Origin: Reinekea sp. G2M2-21
GTDB lineage: Bacteria; Pseudomonadota; Gammaproteobacteria; Pseudomonadales; Natronospirillaceae
Assembly: GCF_015687175.1 (NCBI RefSeq)
Contig: NZ_JADPQG010000010.1
Span: 62,001 to 126,000, forward strand
Direction of reading: 5' to 3'
Length of the DNA stretch: 64,000 nucleotides
This document shows positions 10,308 to 18,626 of the stretch, in pieces (position 1 is the stretch's first letter; each line of letters begins with the position of its first letter). Made by a program: the position numbers and the translations under genes. The notes under the pieces are model-generated. The model did no database searches, had not been told where the DNA came from, and saw nothing but the letters and a program-made list of their open reading frames with translations.

Positions 10308-10787
10308 AGTCAGCCGATTAAAGAGAAAAATTTGCGCCTGAGCGCACCCAAATATCAGCATAGCAGATACCTTGCGGCCTATTGCGCGGCGCGCAACGGT
10401 ACGGCAACGGCGTATTCCGATCAAACCTATGATTCGCATCATAGACCATCCAACCCAAATTGCCTCAGTTAAGGAATACGGAAATGAGACTATTAAGAAA
10501 AAGCCGAAGTCACAAAGCGAAAGGAATGCCACTACAATAAACAACCGTCATTGATGACGAGAACAACCAACCAAGAGATAACGCGGCTGATTCAATCTGC
10601 ACGCTATTTTACTCGTCGTTCGGGGCGATCCCTCAACTCAGTTGCCTGGTCGTGCTAAATTTACCAGCGTCGCCAAACCATCATTCACTTGTTTCTAACA
10701 TTGGTGACGCGGGCAAGGTCCATTTTGGATTTAAACAAGGTTTTCAGAACAAGGAAGCGGCTGTGAACTTCCGGTTTTTTGGCGGCA
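10308..10787. other. Intergenic region, 480 bp
   Basis: Upstream region of the minus-strand cyclase gene. A hydrophobic minus-strand frame (10308-10544) is continuous with that gene but lacks a credible start. I see no repeat copy, RNA gene or strong terminator here. Confidence 0.4.
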
Positions 10788-11357
10788 TTATTCCAACAAT
10801 AGGATGATCGTTAAAGTGAATATGCCAACAAAGAGCGCTTTTAACCCACTCAGCAACCAATGACTCCCGTCGATTCGCCCCAGGAAGATACCAAGCAAGA
10901 ACAAACAGATAAGGCCAAAGCTCATCGCGGTCAATAATGGTGAGTATCGCATGTCCGGGGAATAAAAAAACACCGGCGAGAGAATAAGCAGTGATATACA
11001 CAGAGGAGACAAACCGTTAACGGCACCCACCAACCATGGCGTCAAACGCGCTGCAGTTCCATGGGCAGATTGTTGCAAACTCTTTCCCATTGCCTGTTCC
11101 ATTTCTGCCAGACTGCGTTTCCGTTCAGCGGCTTCGCTGATCACAGCTGCACTCAAGCCACTCATAAACAATGCCACCGCAGCCCCTAAACAAGCGCTGA
11201 TGACAATTCGCGTATCGGCAACTTCGCCTAAATAAAAACCGCTTAAAATACCCAGCATCGTCAGAGCGCCATCAAACCCGTTAACAACAAAGTAACGTCG
11301 CAAAAGTGCGGTACTTTCAGTCAACGCCAGTGCTTGTTGTAGTGTGCGTCGAGACAT
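10788..11357 (-). CDS. VIT1/CCC1-like small membrane protein
   Basis: 189 aa with about five hydrophobic segments. The first (VVNGFDGALTMLGILSGFYLG) resembles the opening helix of VIT1/CCC1 iron/manganese transporters, followed by a polar stretch SEAAERKRSLAEMEQAMGKS typical of the cytoplasmic loop in that family. It starts 11 bp after the DUF211 gene, so the two are an operon. Metal transport is inferred from the family resemblance and the substrate is unknown. Confidence 0.65.
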   Translation of the reverse strand: MSRRTLQQALALTESTALLRRYFVVNGFDGALTMLGILSGFYLGEVADTRIVISACLGAAVALFMSGLSAAVISEAAERKRSLAEMEQAMGKSLQQSAHGTAARLTPWLVGAVNGLSPLCISLLILSPVFFYSPDMRYSPLLTAMSFGLICLFLLGIFLGRIDGSHWLLSGLKALFVGIFTLTIILLLE

Positions 11358-11368
11358 AAACCGAACAC

Positions 11369-11635
11369 TCAGTCTGAATTGTCGTTAACTACCTGAACTT
11401 CATCAAGACTGTGGACAGAACCGCCCATGTCGTTAATCACAGATTCAATATTGTCCAACGGTATGTCAGGCCCCGTAATTTCTATGCTCAGGGAATGGGT
11501 TTTTTCATCCATTTCCACAACGACCAGATTAACCACCAAACCCTCGCGGCATTGCGCAATGGAATTAGCAAACTCCAGCGCACCGGGCTGATGCGGTTTT
11601 AGAACATCCAAGACGACACCGGTTAGCTTAATCAT
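11369..11635 (-). CDS. DUF211-like small protein
   Basis: 88 aa. The opening LTGVVLDVLKPHQPGALEFA and the ending MGGSVHSLDEVQVV match the DUF211 pattern (LDVLKPH...GGxIHSIDEV), a ferredoxin-like alpha/beta fold known best from archaea. ATG 11635 is chosen with AAGAA nine bases upstream; GTG 11644 is an alternative. It is first in a two-gene operon with the VIT-like membrane protein and may be its soluble regulatory or metal-binding partner (inference). Confidence 0.75.
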   Translation of the reverse strand: MIKLTGVVLDVLKPHQPGALEFANSIAQCREGLVVNLVVVEMDEKTHSLSIEITGPDIPLDNIESVINDMGGSVHSLDEVQVVNDNSD

Positions 11636-11848
11636 AGGCACCACTTCTTGAGTTAAGATTTATCAGCAAGGCAACTCGCGCCCCGCTAAAAGTTCACACA
11701 ATCAGTGTAGACCAATTGCCATAGACGCGCAGGTAGATAAACCCTAGCCCATCATTGCCCTTTTCTGAACGTGTCGCTTTTTTTCAAGACGATGAGCGAA
11801 TCAACCATTAGGGTTACCACTCAATTAATGCGGAGAAAGGTCTCAACC

Positions 11849-12232
11849 ATGAAATTACGATACACCATACTCTATGTCGAAAACGTAGAAACGACGCTCT
11901 CATTCTATGAACGATCGTTTGGCTTAACGCGAGCTATGTTGCATGAAAGTGGCGACTATGGTGAGCTGGACACCGGTAGTACAAAACTTGCATTTTCATC
12001 TGCATCACTGATGACTCAACTCGGAAGAAACCCAGGCAAGCCAGACGTCAACAACCCTGTATTCGAAATCGCCTTTGAAACAGACGACGTAGAGGCATCA
12101 TTGCAAGCGGCTTTAAAGCAAGGCGCAACGCTAATTCAAGAAGTACGCAACGAACCCTGGGGACAGACAACGGCGTACGTCGGAGACCCTAATGGGTTTC
12201 TCATTGAAATTTGCTCACCGGTGGCGAGCTAG
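11849..12232 (+). CDS. VOC (glyoxalase/bleomycin-resistance) family protein
   Basis: 127 aa with the paired beta-alpha-beta-beta-beta repeats of the VOC fold: LRYTILYVENVETTLSFYERSFGL at the N terminus and YVGDPNGFLIEICSPV at the C terminus. GELDTG and the C-terminal Glu in FLIEI sit where VOC metal ligands are usually found. ATG 11849 follows GGAGAAAGG. The substrate cannot be told; a lyase, dioxygenase or binding role are all possible. Confidence 0.8.
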   Translation: MKLRYTILYVENVETTLSFYERSFGLTRAMLHESGDYGELDTGSTKLAFSSASLMTQLGRNPGKPDVNNPVFEIAFETDDVEASLQAALKQGATLIQEVRNEPWGQTTAYVGDPNGFLIEICSPVAS

Positions 12233-12305
12233 TGGTCCATGCAGAAAATAAGGTGGCGCGATTGCTATGCGCTTTCATTACTTAAATTCACGCATAGACC
12301 ACTAG
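12229..12305. repeat. Inverted repeat at the ends of two convergent genes
   Basis: CTAGTGGTC (12229-12237) and GACCACTAG (12297-12305) are perfect inverted copies, extended inward by TGC/GCA after a 2-base mismatch. Each arm contains the TAG stop codon of one of the two convergent genes. There is no T tract; a long-loop bidirectional terminator or a recombination trace is possible. Confidence 0.5.
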
Positions 12306-12949
12306 TCGTAGCCGGACAAGTGGATTTCATTGTGACAGCGCCCCTGTTTAAAGGCCAAGGGTGTGCACCGGAACCAGCGTTGCAACTCCCTGGTCATATG
12401 TGACTGATCGGCATAGCCTGAAGCCAATGCTGCATCCGTTAGGTCGGCAGCCCCGGCCAAAAGCCGGGCGCAACGCCTGGCTCGAACCAACGACATCCAG
12501 AAGTAAGGTGACTTTCCGGTTTCCGACCGGATGTGCCGTTGTAAGGTGCGTACCGACACACCTAAATTTTTTGCCACTGCTCCGATCCCGTTTAAGTCGG
12601 ATCGGAGACCTTCAAGCGCTTCATTGACCGAAGCTTTCACCGCGCAAAATTCGTTTAGCCATGTGCTATCCAGCTTACTCGGTTCAGGCTCGTGCGCCAT
12701 GAACTCCGCCAACGATGTTTCGTCAACGACCACCCCGGGTTTCAACCGAAAACCACGCAATGTGACACCCTTGCTCAGGGCCACCTGATAGGCGCAACTA
12801 TCGACAGAGGTTATGGAAAAAGTAAAGCAATGCTGTTCATCTTGCTGAAAAATAACGTCACAGCATCCATCCGGCAGCACGATAGCGGTTGAATCACATT
12901 CGCTCGAATACAGCCATTCTTCCAATATCACGGTATCTTTCCCCACCAA
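12302..12949 (-). CDS. AraC family transcriptional regulator
   Basis: 215 aa. An N-terminal sensing region of about 115 residues carries LPDGCCDVIFQQ, which recalls the DUF6597-type domain, and the C-terminal double helix-turn-helix has VRTLQRHIRSETGKSPYFWMSLVRARRCARLL and ALASGYADQSHMTRELQRWF. It is convergent with the VOC gene. The start is uncertain: TTG 12949 opens the frame, while GTG 12931 has GGGG nine bases upstream. Targets are unknown. Confidence 0.85.
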   Translation of the reverse strand: MVGKDTVILEEWLYSSECDSTAIVLPDGCCDVIFQQDEQHCFTFSITSVDSCAYQVALSKGVTLRGFRLKPGVVVDETSLAEFMAHEPEPSKLDSTWLNEFCAVKASVNEALEGLRSDLNGIGAVAKNLGVSVRTLQRHIRSETGKSPYFWMSLVRARRCARLLAGAADLTDAALASGYADQSHMTRELQRWFRCTPLAFKQGRCHNEIHLSGYD

Positions 12950-13153
12950 TAGTTATTTGAAGCTCCCATCCTGTAGCCGCGCTAAACAACGAAATGTGAT
13001 TCTCTGTACGCCACTTTGCGGAAAACCACATTATTCAAGCCGTGCCATAAAGGCAACGCTGTGCTTTCTGAAAATACAGACATTCACCTTAAGGACTAAC
13101 TTGAGGAGGGTTGCTCCCCAAGCCAGACCACTCTGCGTGCCGGATGTTGAACC

Positions 13154-13678
13154 TTAAGCAGAAGCGTTTTCTTGAGTGGCTTTCTTATGCTTACGAATCT
13201 TCTTCATCGCCCAAACGTAATGGCTGGAAGTGCAACTGACAAAGTAGGCACCAAGCGTTGAACTTTTTGTCCAGGGATAAACCGATTTCTTAAACAGCTC
13301 ATCATTGGTATGGGACTCTATCAAGTTCAGCGTCTGCAGATGCGTTTTCTTTAACAGAGTTTTGGCCTTCGACAACGGAACACCCTGAATACGCTCCCAA
13401 AGCTTCTGATTAAACTCTGGAAGAGTTTTCCAGGTATAGCCCTCACCCGGAACCGCAGGCATGCCTCCTTCGAGCGTGCCTTCGCGATGCCAAGACTCGA
13501 CCAGTTTGTGCCACTCTGACAGATGCATCAGCACATCCCGAATGTTCTTGTCCCGGTCCTCAAATTGAAATGAAGCTTTTTGCGCATCCATGCTCATCGA
13601 CTCTATTAACGCCCAAAGTTTTTCGAACTCGGTATTGGCAGAGGCTAGCAGGTCGGTTTTAGTTGTGGGTCGGCTCAT
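13154..13678 (-). CDS. ClbS/DfsB family four-helix-bundle protein
   Basis: 174 aa. The start MSRPTTKTDLLASANTEFEKLWALI, then DRDKNIRDVLMHLSEWHKL, and the C-terminal SSTLGAYFVSCTSSHYVWAMKKIRKH, match the ClbS/DfsB (DUF1706) family of DinB-like bundles. ClbS hydrolyses colibactin in producer strains, but most members have no known role. ATG 13678 has an AGGAGG site. It lies 22 bp downstream of a small membrane-protein gene, forming an operon. Confidence 0.8.
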   Translation of the reverse strand: MSRPTTKTDLLASANTEFEKLWALIESMSMDAQKASFQFEDRDKNIRDVLMHLSEWHKLVESWHREGTLEGGMPAVPGEGYTWKTLPEFNQKLWERIQGVPLSKAKTLLKKTHLQTLNLIESHTNDELFKKSVYPWTKSSTLGAYFVSCTSSHYVWAMKKIRKHKKATQENASA

Positions 13679-13700
13679 AACAAAGCCTCCTTTCGCTGAA

Positions 13701-14093
13701 TTAAAAGACAGAAACAGAAATGTAGATGACACCGGCTATCGCAATCATACTTAAACAAAGTTGACTCAGACCAGGTGCCCTTGCGAAGCGTGCCTTCTCC
13801 TGATATAGCAAAACCAGGTTGAGTCCTTCCAAAGGTATAATCAGCAAATAAAAATAAAGCGACAGTATTGTGAAGAATACCAGGGGTGCGATACCGGATA
13901 TCTGGGTCTCGGCGCTGAATGACTCCGGGCTGACCAGATAAAGAATGGTGAATACTGTAGCCAACAACGCATTCAATACGCTCAGAGGCAGGGTGTGTGT
14001 TAACACACGTTTTGGGTATCGAGCCGTTAACCACTGATACCCCCCATACAGTAATAGTGTGCTGATGATTCCATAACCCAGTGCGATTAACAT
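13701..14093 (-). CDS. Small four-helix membrane protein, unknown function
   Basis: 130 aa with four predicted transmembrane helices (MLIALGYGIISTLLLYGGY, LSVLNALLATVFTILYLV, VFFTILSLYFYLLIIPL, LSQLCLSMIAIAGVIYISV). I do not recognise a family. ATG 14093 has AGGAGG upstream, so it is likely real, and it is probably co-transcribed with the ClbS/DfsB-like gene. Confidence 0.7.
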   Translation of the reverse strand: MLIALGYGIISTLLLYGGYQWLTARYPKRVLTHTLPLSVLNALLATVFTILYLVSPESFSAETQISGIAPLVFFTILSLYFYLLIIPLEGLNLVLLYQEKARFARAPGLSQLCLSMIAIAGVIYISVSVF

Positions 14094-14167
14094 AATGGCC
14101 TCCTTAGCGGCTTGACTGGTTTCTTAAACCTCCTTGCATTATGAACCGGGGAATATGACACCCTGCG

Positions 14168-15091
14168 TCATATTTTAGGCTGTGTTCGATACCTATCCAG
14201 CATTTCTTGCGCTGCATCAATTAATCGCTGCCTTAAAGACAGAGGTGACAACACGTCGACGTATTGCCCGAACGACAACAGATAGGAAATGACCCAGGCA
14301 TCCATCGGGTATTCCACCCGTACTTCGAGTGAACCGTTTTTGTGATAAGTAAAGTCGCTATGGTTAAAGTCATCGTGTACTCGATGCGCAACCTCAGCGT
14401 CAAAACGCAAATGGAGTTTGGTCAAAGCCGGGGAAGGCGCCGCCGAATGCTCAACCCAGAGATCCTCCGGCAGATCGCGATGAAACGTCTTTGCCGTCAG
14501 CAATACATCAGTCATGCGTGAAATACGAAACGTTCGCACCTGTTGTTTTGTCTCACAATAACCCACTAGATACCAAGCATTGCCCTTAAAACAAAGCTTA
14601 AGAGGTTGAATCGTCCGCTTGCCAAGGGTGCCCGCTGAAGAATAGTAATTAAAGTGAATAACAACTCTCGACAATATCGCATGCTTGAGCAGACCAAACT
14701 TGTTTTGCTCATCCCGGGCGCTGCCCCAATAAGAGAAATCGACCTGAATCCAATCTGATTGCGAAGGTTGTTTAAATATCCCACAAACTTTATTGATTGT
14801 GGACTCTATTCCCGGAAAGTTGGAAGCCCGTAGAGTGTCCAATGCAAGTCGAATTTCGTCCTGTTCTTTCTGAGTCAGAAAGAATCGATCTAACACATAA
14901 TGTTTCATCAGGCTGATGCCACCGCCCTGACCTTTCGTCATACTGACAGGCACCCCAGCCAGGCTTAATGTGTCGATATCCCGATAGATCGTTCGTACAG
15001 ATACACCGAAATGGTTTGAAAGAGTACGTGCAGTGAGCTGCCCGTTATTCAATAACAGAATTACTATTTCCAGGAGACGATCAATCTGCAT
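14168..15091 (-). CDS. YafY-type HTH-WYL transcriptional regulator
   Basis: 307 aa. The N-terminal HTH_11 domain (RLLEIVILLLNNGQLTARTL then FGVSVRTIYRDIDTLSLAGVPV) is followed by a WYL domain with KGNAWYLVGYCETKQQVRTFRISRM near residues 170-195 and a C-terminal WCX region. WYL domains are thought to sense nucleic-acid or nucleotide ligands. It lies just upstream of the membrane protein/ClbS-like pair on the same strand, 74 bp away, and may control it. Confidence 0.88.
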   Translation of the reverse strand: MQIDRLLEIVILLLNNGQLTARTLSNHFGVSVRTIYRDIDTLSLAGVPVSMTKGQGGGISLMKHYVLDRFFLTQKEQDEIRLALDTLRASNFPGIESTINKVCGIFKQPSQSDWIQVDFSYWGSARDEQNKFGLLKHAILSRVVIHFNYYSSAGTLGKRTIQPLKLCFKGNAWYLVGYCETKQQVRTFRISRMTDVLLTAKTFHRDLPEDLWVEHSAAPSPALTKLHLRFDAEVAHRVHDDFNHSDFTYHKNGSLEVRVEYPMDAWVISYLLSFGQYVDVLSPLSLRQRLIDAAQEMLDRYRTQPKI

Positions 15092-15548
15092 AAAAGTATT
15101 TTTTTGTTAAGACAGTTCGTTCACAAAGTATAAGCCAACGCCTTCCCTATGGCTTGCATGTGGCTTGTTTTGCATCAACTGACAACAACTTTTTTTTGGT
15201 TGCCCGTTCTTAACGGATATAGAGCCGCGCCGCGATCAAGGTGAAGGGCCATGGCACTTACTTAAGCTTGCTTGGCATATAAATTTCTATTTTGAGAGCA
15301 ACTGCGACCTGGTTGAACTGTTTATCCCTTGTCGAGACGAAATCGTCAGATCTGACGATTCGTTTAAAACACGAAGCCATTCACGCACTCATGCTCAGCA
15401 CCCGCAGCGTAGTGCTCGAAAGCCGCCCCAGCCTCGTCGGAAAATTATCGCTGAAAGAACTCACCACCAACTTTCTCATCAGTCACGTAATACAAACCAA
15501 AGCTGTTCCTGACCGCTAACAACTGCTCCGAGGCGGGCATTAGACCTG
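15092..15548. other. Intergenic region, 457 bp
   Basis: Contains the 20-bp perfect palindrome at 15341-15360 and, at 15251-15267, a 17-base match (ATGGCACTTACTTAAGC) to the start of repeat R3 copy A. A 75-codon frame at 15292-15519 has no ribosome site and no recognisable domain, so I do not call it a gene. Confidence 0.5.
15341..15360. promoter_or_regulatory. 20-bp perfect palindrome
   Basis: AATCGTCAGATCTGACGATT is perfectly self-complementary and extends to ACGA...TCGT with a single bulged A. No gene start is close on either side (WYL gene start 250 bp left, zinc-ribbon gene end ~190 bp right). It could be a protein-binding dyad, a DNA cruciform or part of a decayed mobile element. Confidence 0.45.
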
Positions 15549-15965
15549 TTATTGTTTTCGTCGAAAGAATGCTTCATTTGGGTGTGGCCTTTTATTGGCC
15601 ATATCGTCCATATGTCTCTTTTGCGCTTCTTTTTCCTCTCGACGCTTCTTTCGGCAGGCAGGGCATCGCGACGCGGTCGACCAAATAGAACCTTTCGCGA
15701 TTTCATACCACCATTTCTGCGCTTTGGCGGTCCAAAGTGCAGCGGCGCCACATTCAACACAATTAAACACGACGTCATAGTAATAGTCAGGAAAACGCCC
15801 ATACGTATTGTTATGTAGCAATTCATTATGATTCGCTTTTACGACCGTGTTTGAAAGTGCTTTGGCTTCCAGATACCTCTTACCTTCTAATTCGCTCTTT
15901 AGTATCGCAGCGCGCTCTGCTCGTTTGTTTTTTATTTCGATACGCCGTTGCCTACCACTTTTCAT
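15549..15965 (-). CDS. Zinc-ribbon protein, unknown function
   Basis: 138 aa: basic N terminus (MKSGRQRRIEIKNKRAERAAIL), then a zinc ribbon with FNCVECGAAALWTAKAQKWWYE and SRCPACRKKRREEKE, i.e. two CxxC pairs ~30 residues apart and an aromatic run typical of the 'probable zinc-ribbon domain' family. ATG 15965 has AGTAGGT upstream; GTG 15992 is an alternative. It is isolated, in AT-richer DNA than its neighbours, which hints at transfer. Nucleic-acid binding is a guess. Confidence 0.7.
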   Translation of the reverse strand: MKSGRQRRIEIKNKRAERAAILKSELEGKRYLEAKALSNTVVKANHNELLHNNTYGRFPDYYYDVVFNCVECGAAALWTAKAQKWWYEIAKGSIWSTASRCPACRKKRREEKEAQKRHMDDMANKRPHPNEAFFRRKQ

Positions 15966-16379
15966 GTCGATACCTACTAATAACGTTTTCACTTCAGAGC
16001 GAAATTGTACACAACCGATTTAATTCTATTTCCTTCCTACAACCGAGACTGCTGAATCACGCGCTATATGCTATCAACTGTATGCTAATGCATATAGCGC
16101 CTGAACATACTCGCTTATGACTATTGCGTAGTTTTCAGCCGCAACATTGGGGGGTTTAACGTCATTTATTTCGTCAAAAAAAGCACGTTATTACGTTTAT
16201 CTGTGCTATAAAACGCCAAGTCTGTCGGCGAGCAGCCAGAATACTATGACAGCGGACACAGTTCGATATCCTTCATGGCTTATACTCGCGCCTGACAAGG
16301 AATGGTCAATGCAGGCCCTGTATACAACGACGCAAATATTGATAAAAACAATCGCCCCAACCTACACGAGATCTGACCT
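15966..16379. other. Intergenic region, 414 bp
   Basis: AT-rich stretch between the zinc-ribbon and MFS genes. It holds the inverted repeat at 16061-16100. Two open frames (15851-16120 and 16147-16383) lack ribosome sites and recognisable domains. Confidence 0.4.
16061..16100. repeat. 11-bp perfect inverted repeat
   Basis: GCGCTATATGC (16061-16071) and GCATATAGCGC (16090-16100) pair perfectly around an 18-nt spacer. No T tract follows. I found no integron attC core boxes (GTTRRRY/RYYYAAC) at the ends. Confidence 0.5.
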
Positions 16380-17681
16380 TTGAACACTACTGAGCGCCCT
16401 ACCTGGCAACGCACCGCCACCTTGTTTCTGACCACGCAAGCGCTGTCGTTGTTTGGGTCAATGTTGGTGCAGTACGCGATTCTCTGGCACATCACCCTCA
16501 CGGCGAAGTCCGGTTACATGATGATGCTGATGATTATCATCGGCGTTTTACCGATGTTTTTCTTAAGTCCCTTTGCGGGGGTTTGGGCCGATCGTTACGA
16601 CCGAAAAAAACTGATTATGCTGGCTGACAGTTTGGTCGCGCTAACCACACTGGCGTTGGCGCTTGGTTTGATGCTGGGTGTGCAGGGCTATTGGCCGTTC
16701 TTATTGGCTTCGTTTCTGCGCGCTATTGGGCAGGGCATTCAAATGCCGGCTGTCGGAGCTTTTGTTCCGCAATTTACACCCAAGGATAAACTGACGCGGG
16801 TTAACGGTATTTTAGGCACCATTCAGGCCATGACAATGTTGCTGGCACCCATGATGGCTGGTGCACTGATGACATTCGCGCCGATCGAAACCATTTTTTA
16901 CATTGACGTGGTCACAGCCGCTTTAGCGGTCTTTATTATGGCCGTATTCATTCATGTTCCGGCGCATCATGCTGCCAAGCCCCCCGCAACCACCAGCTAC
17001 CTGAGCGACATGCGCAGTGGTGTCCATTACATTCGCCACCACGGTTATCTGGTTCGCTTCTTTCTGTTCAGCGCGGTTTTTATGTTCCTTGCGGCGCCGG
17101 TGGCGTTTTTGTCGCCTTTGCAAGTCACGCGGAGTTTTGGCGAGGATGTCTGGCGCTTAACCGCGATAGAAATCACTTTCAGTATTGGGATGATGATCGG
17201 TGGTGCGCTCATCGCGTCTTGGGGCGGCTTCCGCAATCGGGTTCATACCATGATCAGCTCTACGGTGGTTATGGGGCTGTTTACCTTTGCACTGGGCGTG
17301 GTTCCGGTCTTCTGGCTGTACCTGATTTTCATGGGCATCGCTGGGCTGGCAATGCCGTTGTTTAACACGCCCGCCACGGTTTTAATTCAGGAACATGTTG
17401 AAGAACATTACATGGGCCGGGTATTCAGCGTGATGACGATGATTTCCTCGGCCACCATGCCTATGGGCATGCTGGTGTTTGGCCCACTGGCAGACATAGT
17501 GCGTATCGAAGTGTTGTTGGTGTTCACGGGCCTCGGCATGGCACTCATCGGTGTGCTCATGCTGCGCAGCCGTGTGTTGGTGAGCGCGGGCGAACCTACC
17601 TTGCGCCAACCGGATTCAGCAGAGCCCTCCGTTGATAAACCCAACTCTCAAACCACCACCGAGCAACCGATGCCGGAGTGA
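16380..17681 (+). CDS. MFS transporter, MefA/EntS-like exporter
   Basis: 433 aa with about 12 transmembrane helices. It has the MFS signature after helix 2 (GVWADRYDRKKLIMLADS) and the layout of the macrolide/enterobactin-type exporters (MFS_3). The C-terminal tail after residue ~405 is polar and variable. TTG 16380 is the only start giving the full first helix. The substrate is unknown. It is convergent with the cupin gene, 6 bp apart. Confidence 0.85.
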   Translation: MNTTERPTWQRTATLFLTTQALSLFGSMLVQYAILWHITLTAKSGYMMMLMIIIGVLPMFFLSPFAGVWADRYDRKKLIMLADSLVALTTLALALGLMLGVQGYWPFLLASFLRAIGQGIQMPAVGAFVPQFTPKDKLTRVNGILGTIQAMTMLLAPMMAGALMTFAPIETIFYIDVVTAALAVFIMAVFIHVPAHHAAKPPATTSYLSDMRSGVHYIRHHGYLVRFFLFSAVFMFLAAPVAFLSPLQVTRSFGEDVWRLTAIEITFSIGMMIGGALIASWGGFRNRVHTMISSTVVMGLFTFALGVVPVFWLYLIFMGIAGLAMPLFNTPATVLIQEHVEEHYMGRVFSVMTMISSATMPMGMLVFGPLADIVRIEVLLVFTGLGMALIGVLMLRSRVLVSAGEPTLRQPDSAEPSVDKPNSQTTTEQPMPE

Positions 17682-17687
17682 GAAGGC

Positions 17688-18170
17688 CTACGACGAGTAA
17701 GGCGTCCCGTCCTTATGTGCGGCAATCCATTGTCCGTCGGCGTCGACGCTCCATTGAAAGTCGTCTTCATCATAAACCGGCTGATCGCCATCGACCCGAC
17801 TGCCAACAACCATAAACACCGCCGGTTTATCCGTATGATTGACTAACCGGTGCCCCAGCCCTTCGTTGGCTTTAAAACCAATGCATGCACCGGCCCTCAT
17901 CGTTTCCACCTGCTCGCCATAGTGCAACGTTAATTCACCACTGAGCACATACACAAATTCTTCCGAGCGGGTATGCCAATGCCGCAAGCCTGATGATGCA
18001 CCGGGCACCACGACTTCCAGATTGACACCAAACCCTTGCAGCCCAAAAGCATCACTCAATGCACGCACCTGAGCTGGCCCCATTTTGGCGTGGAAAACGT
18101 CCGGAAACGCATTATCCGTTTGCGCCATGAGGGACATGGCATCCATGCTTTTTTTGCTCATTGGTTTCAT
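17688..18170 (-). CDS. Cupin-domain protein
   Basis: 160 aa with one cupin barrel: motif 1 GLRHWHTRSEEFVYVLSGELTLHYG (HxH...E metal ligands) and motif 2 AGACIGFKANEGLGHRLVNHTD. It resembles cupins annotated as transcriptional regulator-like or sugar-binding proteins but has no HTH. It is last in a five-gene minus-strand run, 24 bp after the GFA gene. Confidence 0.85.
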   Translation of the reverse strand: MKPMSKKSMDAMSLMAQTDNAFPDVFHAKMGPAQVRALSDAFGLQGFGVNLEVVVPGASSGLRHWHTRSEEFVYVLSGELTLHYGEQVETMRAGACIGFKANEGLGHRLVNHTDKPAVFMVVGSRVDGDQPVYDEDDFQWSVDADGQWIAAHKDGTPYSS

Positions 18171-18194
18171 TTAGGGTTCCATTGGTATTAGGTT

Positions 18195-18608
18195 TTAAGT
18201 TTTCTGGCGTGCAGGTTCAAATTCTTCATAACGCGGCAACGATGCGTCCAGGTTTTCCCAATTAGCTTTCGAGCCCATGAAGTTATGTGACATGGGTCTC
18301 TCCACTATGTCGGAATCCAGAATGCCCAACCGCAGCCGAAGTCGCGTTGGGTCCTGTTCGTTCGAACTGTACACCGGTGATCCGCAATAACGACAAAAAT
18401 GTCGATGCCGTCCTGGCTTGAACGTAAAGGTGGTTAAACAGTCTTCGCCTTGTGTAATTGAAAACATGTCCTGGGCAATGAAACCGTTGGTGGCAAACGC
18501 GCTTCCGCTGTTTTTTCGACACAGGGAACAGTGGCAATGAATGATGTCTTGAATGCCGCCATTAACTTGCACCTGCACGCGGCCACATAAACACTTTCCG
18601 TGATACAT
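18195..18608 (-). CDS. GFA family zinc protein
   Basis: 137 aa. The Cys pattern CLCGRV...CHCSLCRK...FCRYCGSPVYSS is that of the GFA (glutathione-dependent formaldehyde-activating enzyme) family, a beta-tent fold with two zinc sites. Most members are not true formaldehyde enzymes, so the substrate is open. ATG 18608 follows AGGATG. It lies 18 bp after the AraC-type gene. Confidence 0.88.
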   Translation of the reverse strand: MYHGKCLCGRVQVQVNGGIQDIIHCHCSLCRKNSGSAFATNGFIAQDMFSITQGEDCLTTFTFKPGRHRHFCRYCGSPVYSSNEQDPTRLRLRLGILDSDIVERPMSHNFMGSKANWENLDASLPRYEEFEPARQKT

Positions 18609-18626
18609 CGTTTACATCCTGAAAAA

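Noticed and set aside
10308-10544. Upstream hydrophobic extension of the SBP-GGDEF gene
   Set aside because: It would bury a good signal peptide at residue 80 and starts with TTG without a ribosome site.
15251-15274. Sigma-54 promoter (TGGCAC ... GC)
   Set aside because: The spacing between GG and GC is 11, not 10, and the sequence is better explained as an R3 leader word.
15292-15519. 75-codon plus-strand ORF
   Set aside because: No ribosome site or recognised domain, and it contains the perfect palindrome.
16061-16100. Integron attC site
   Set aside because: Inverted arms lack the GTTRRRY/RYYYAAC core boxes and no integrase or cassette array is seen.
16147-16383. 78-codon ORF before the MFS gene
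   Set aside because: No ribosome site, unusual composition and no recognisable fold.
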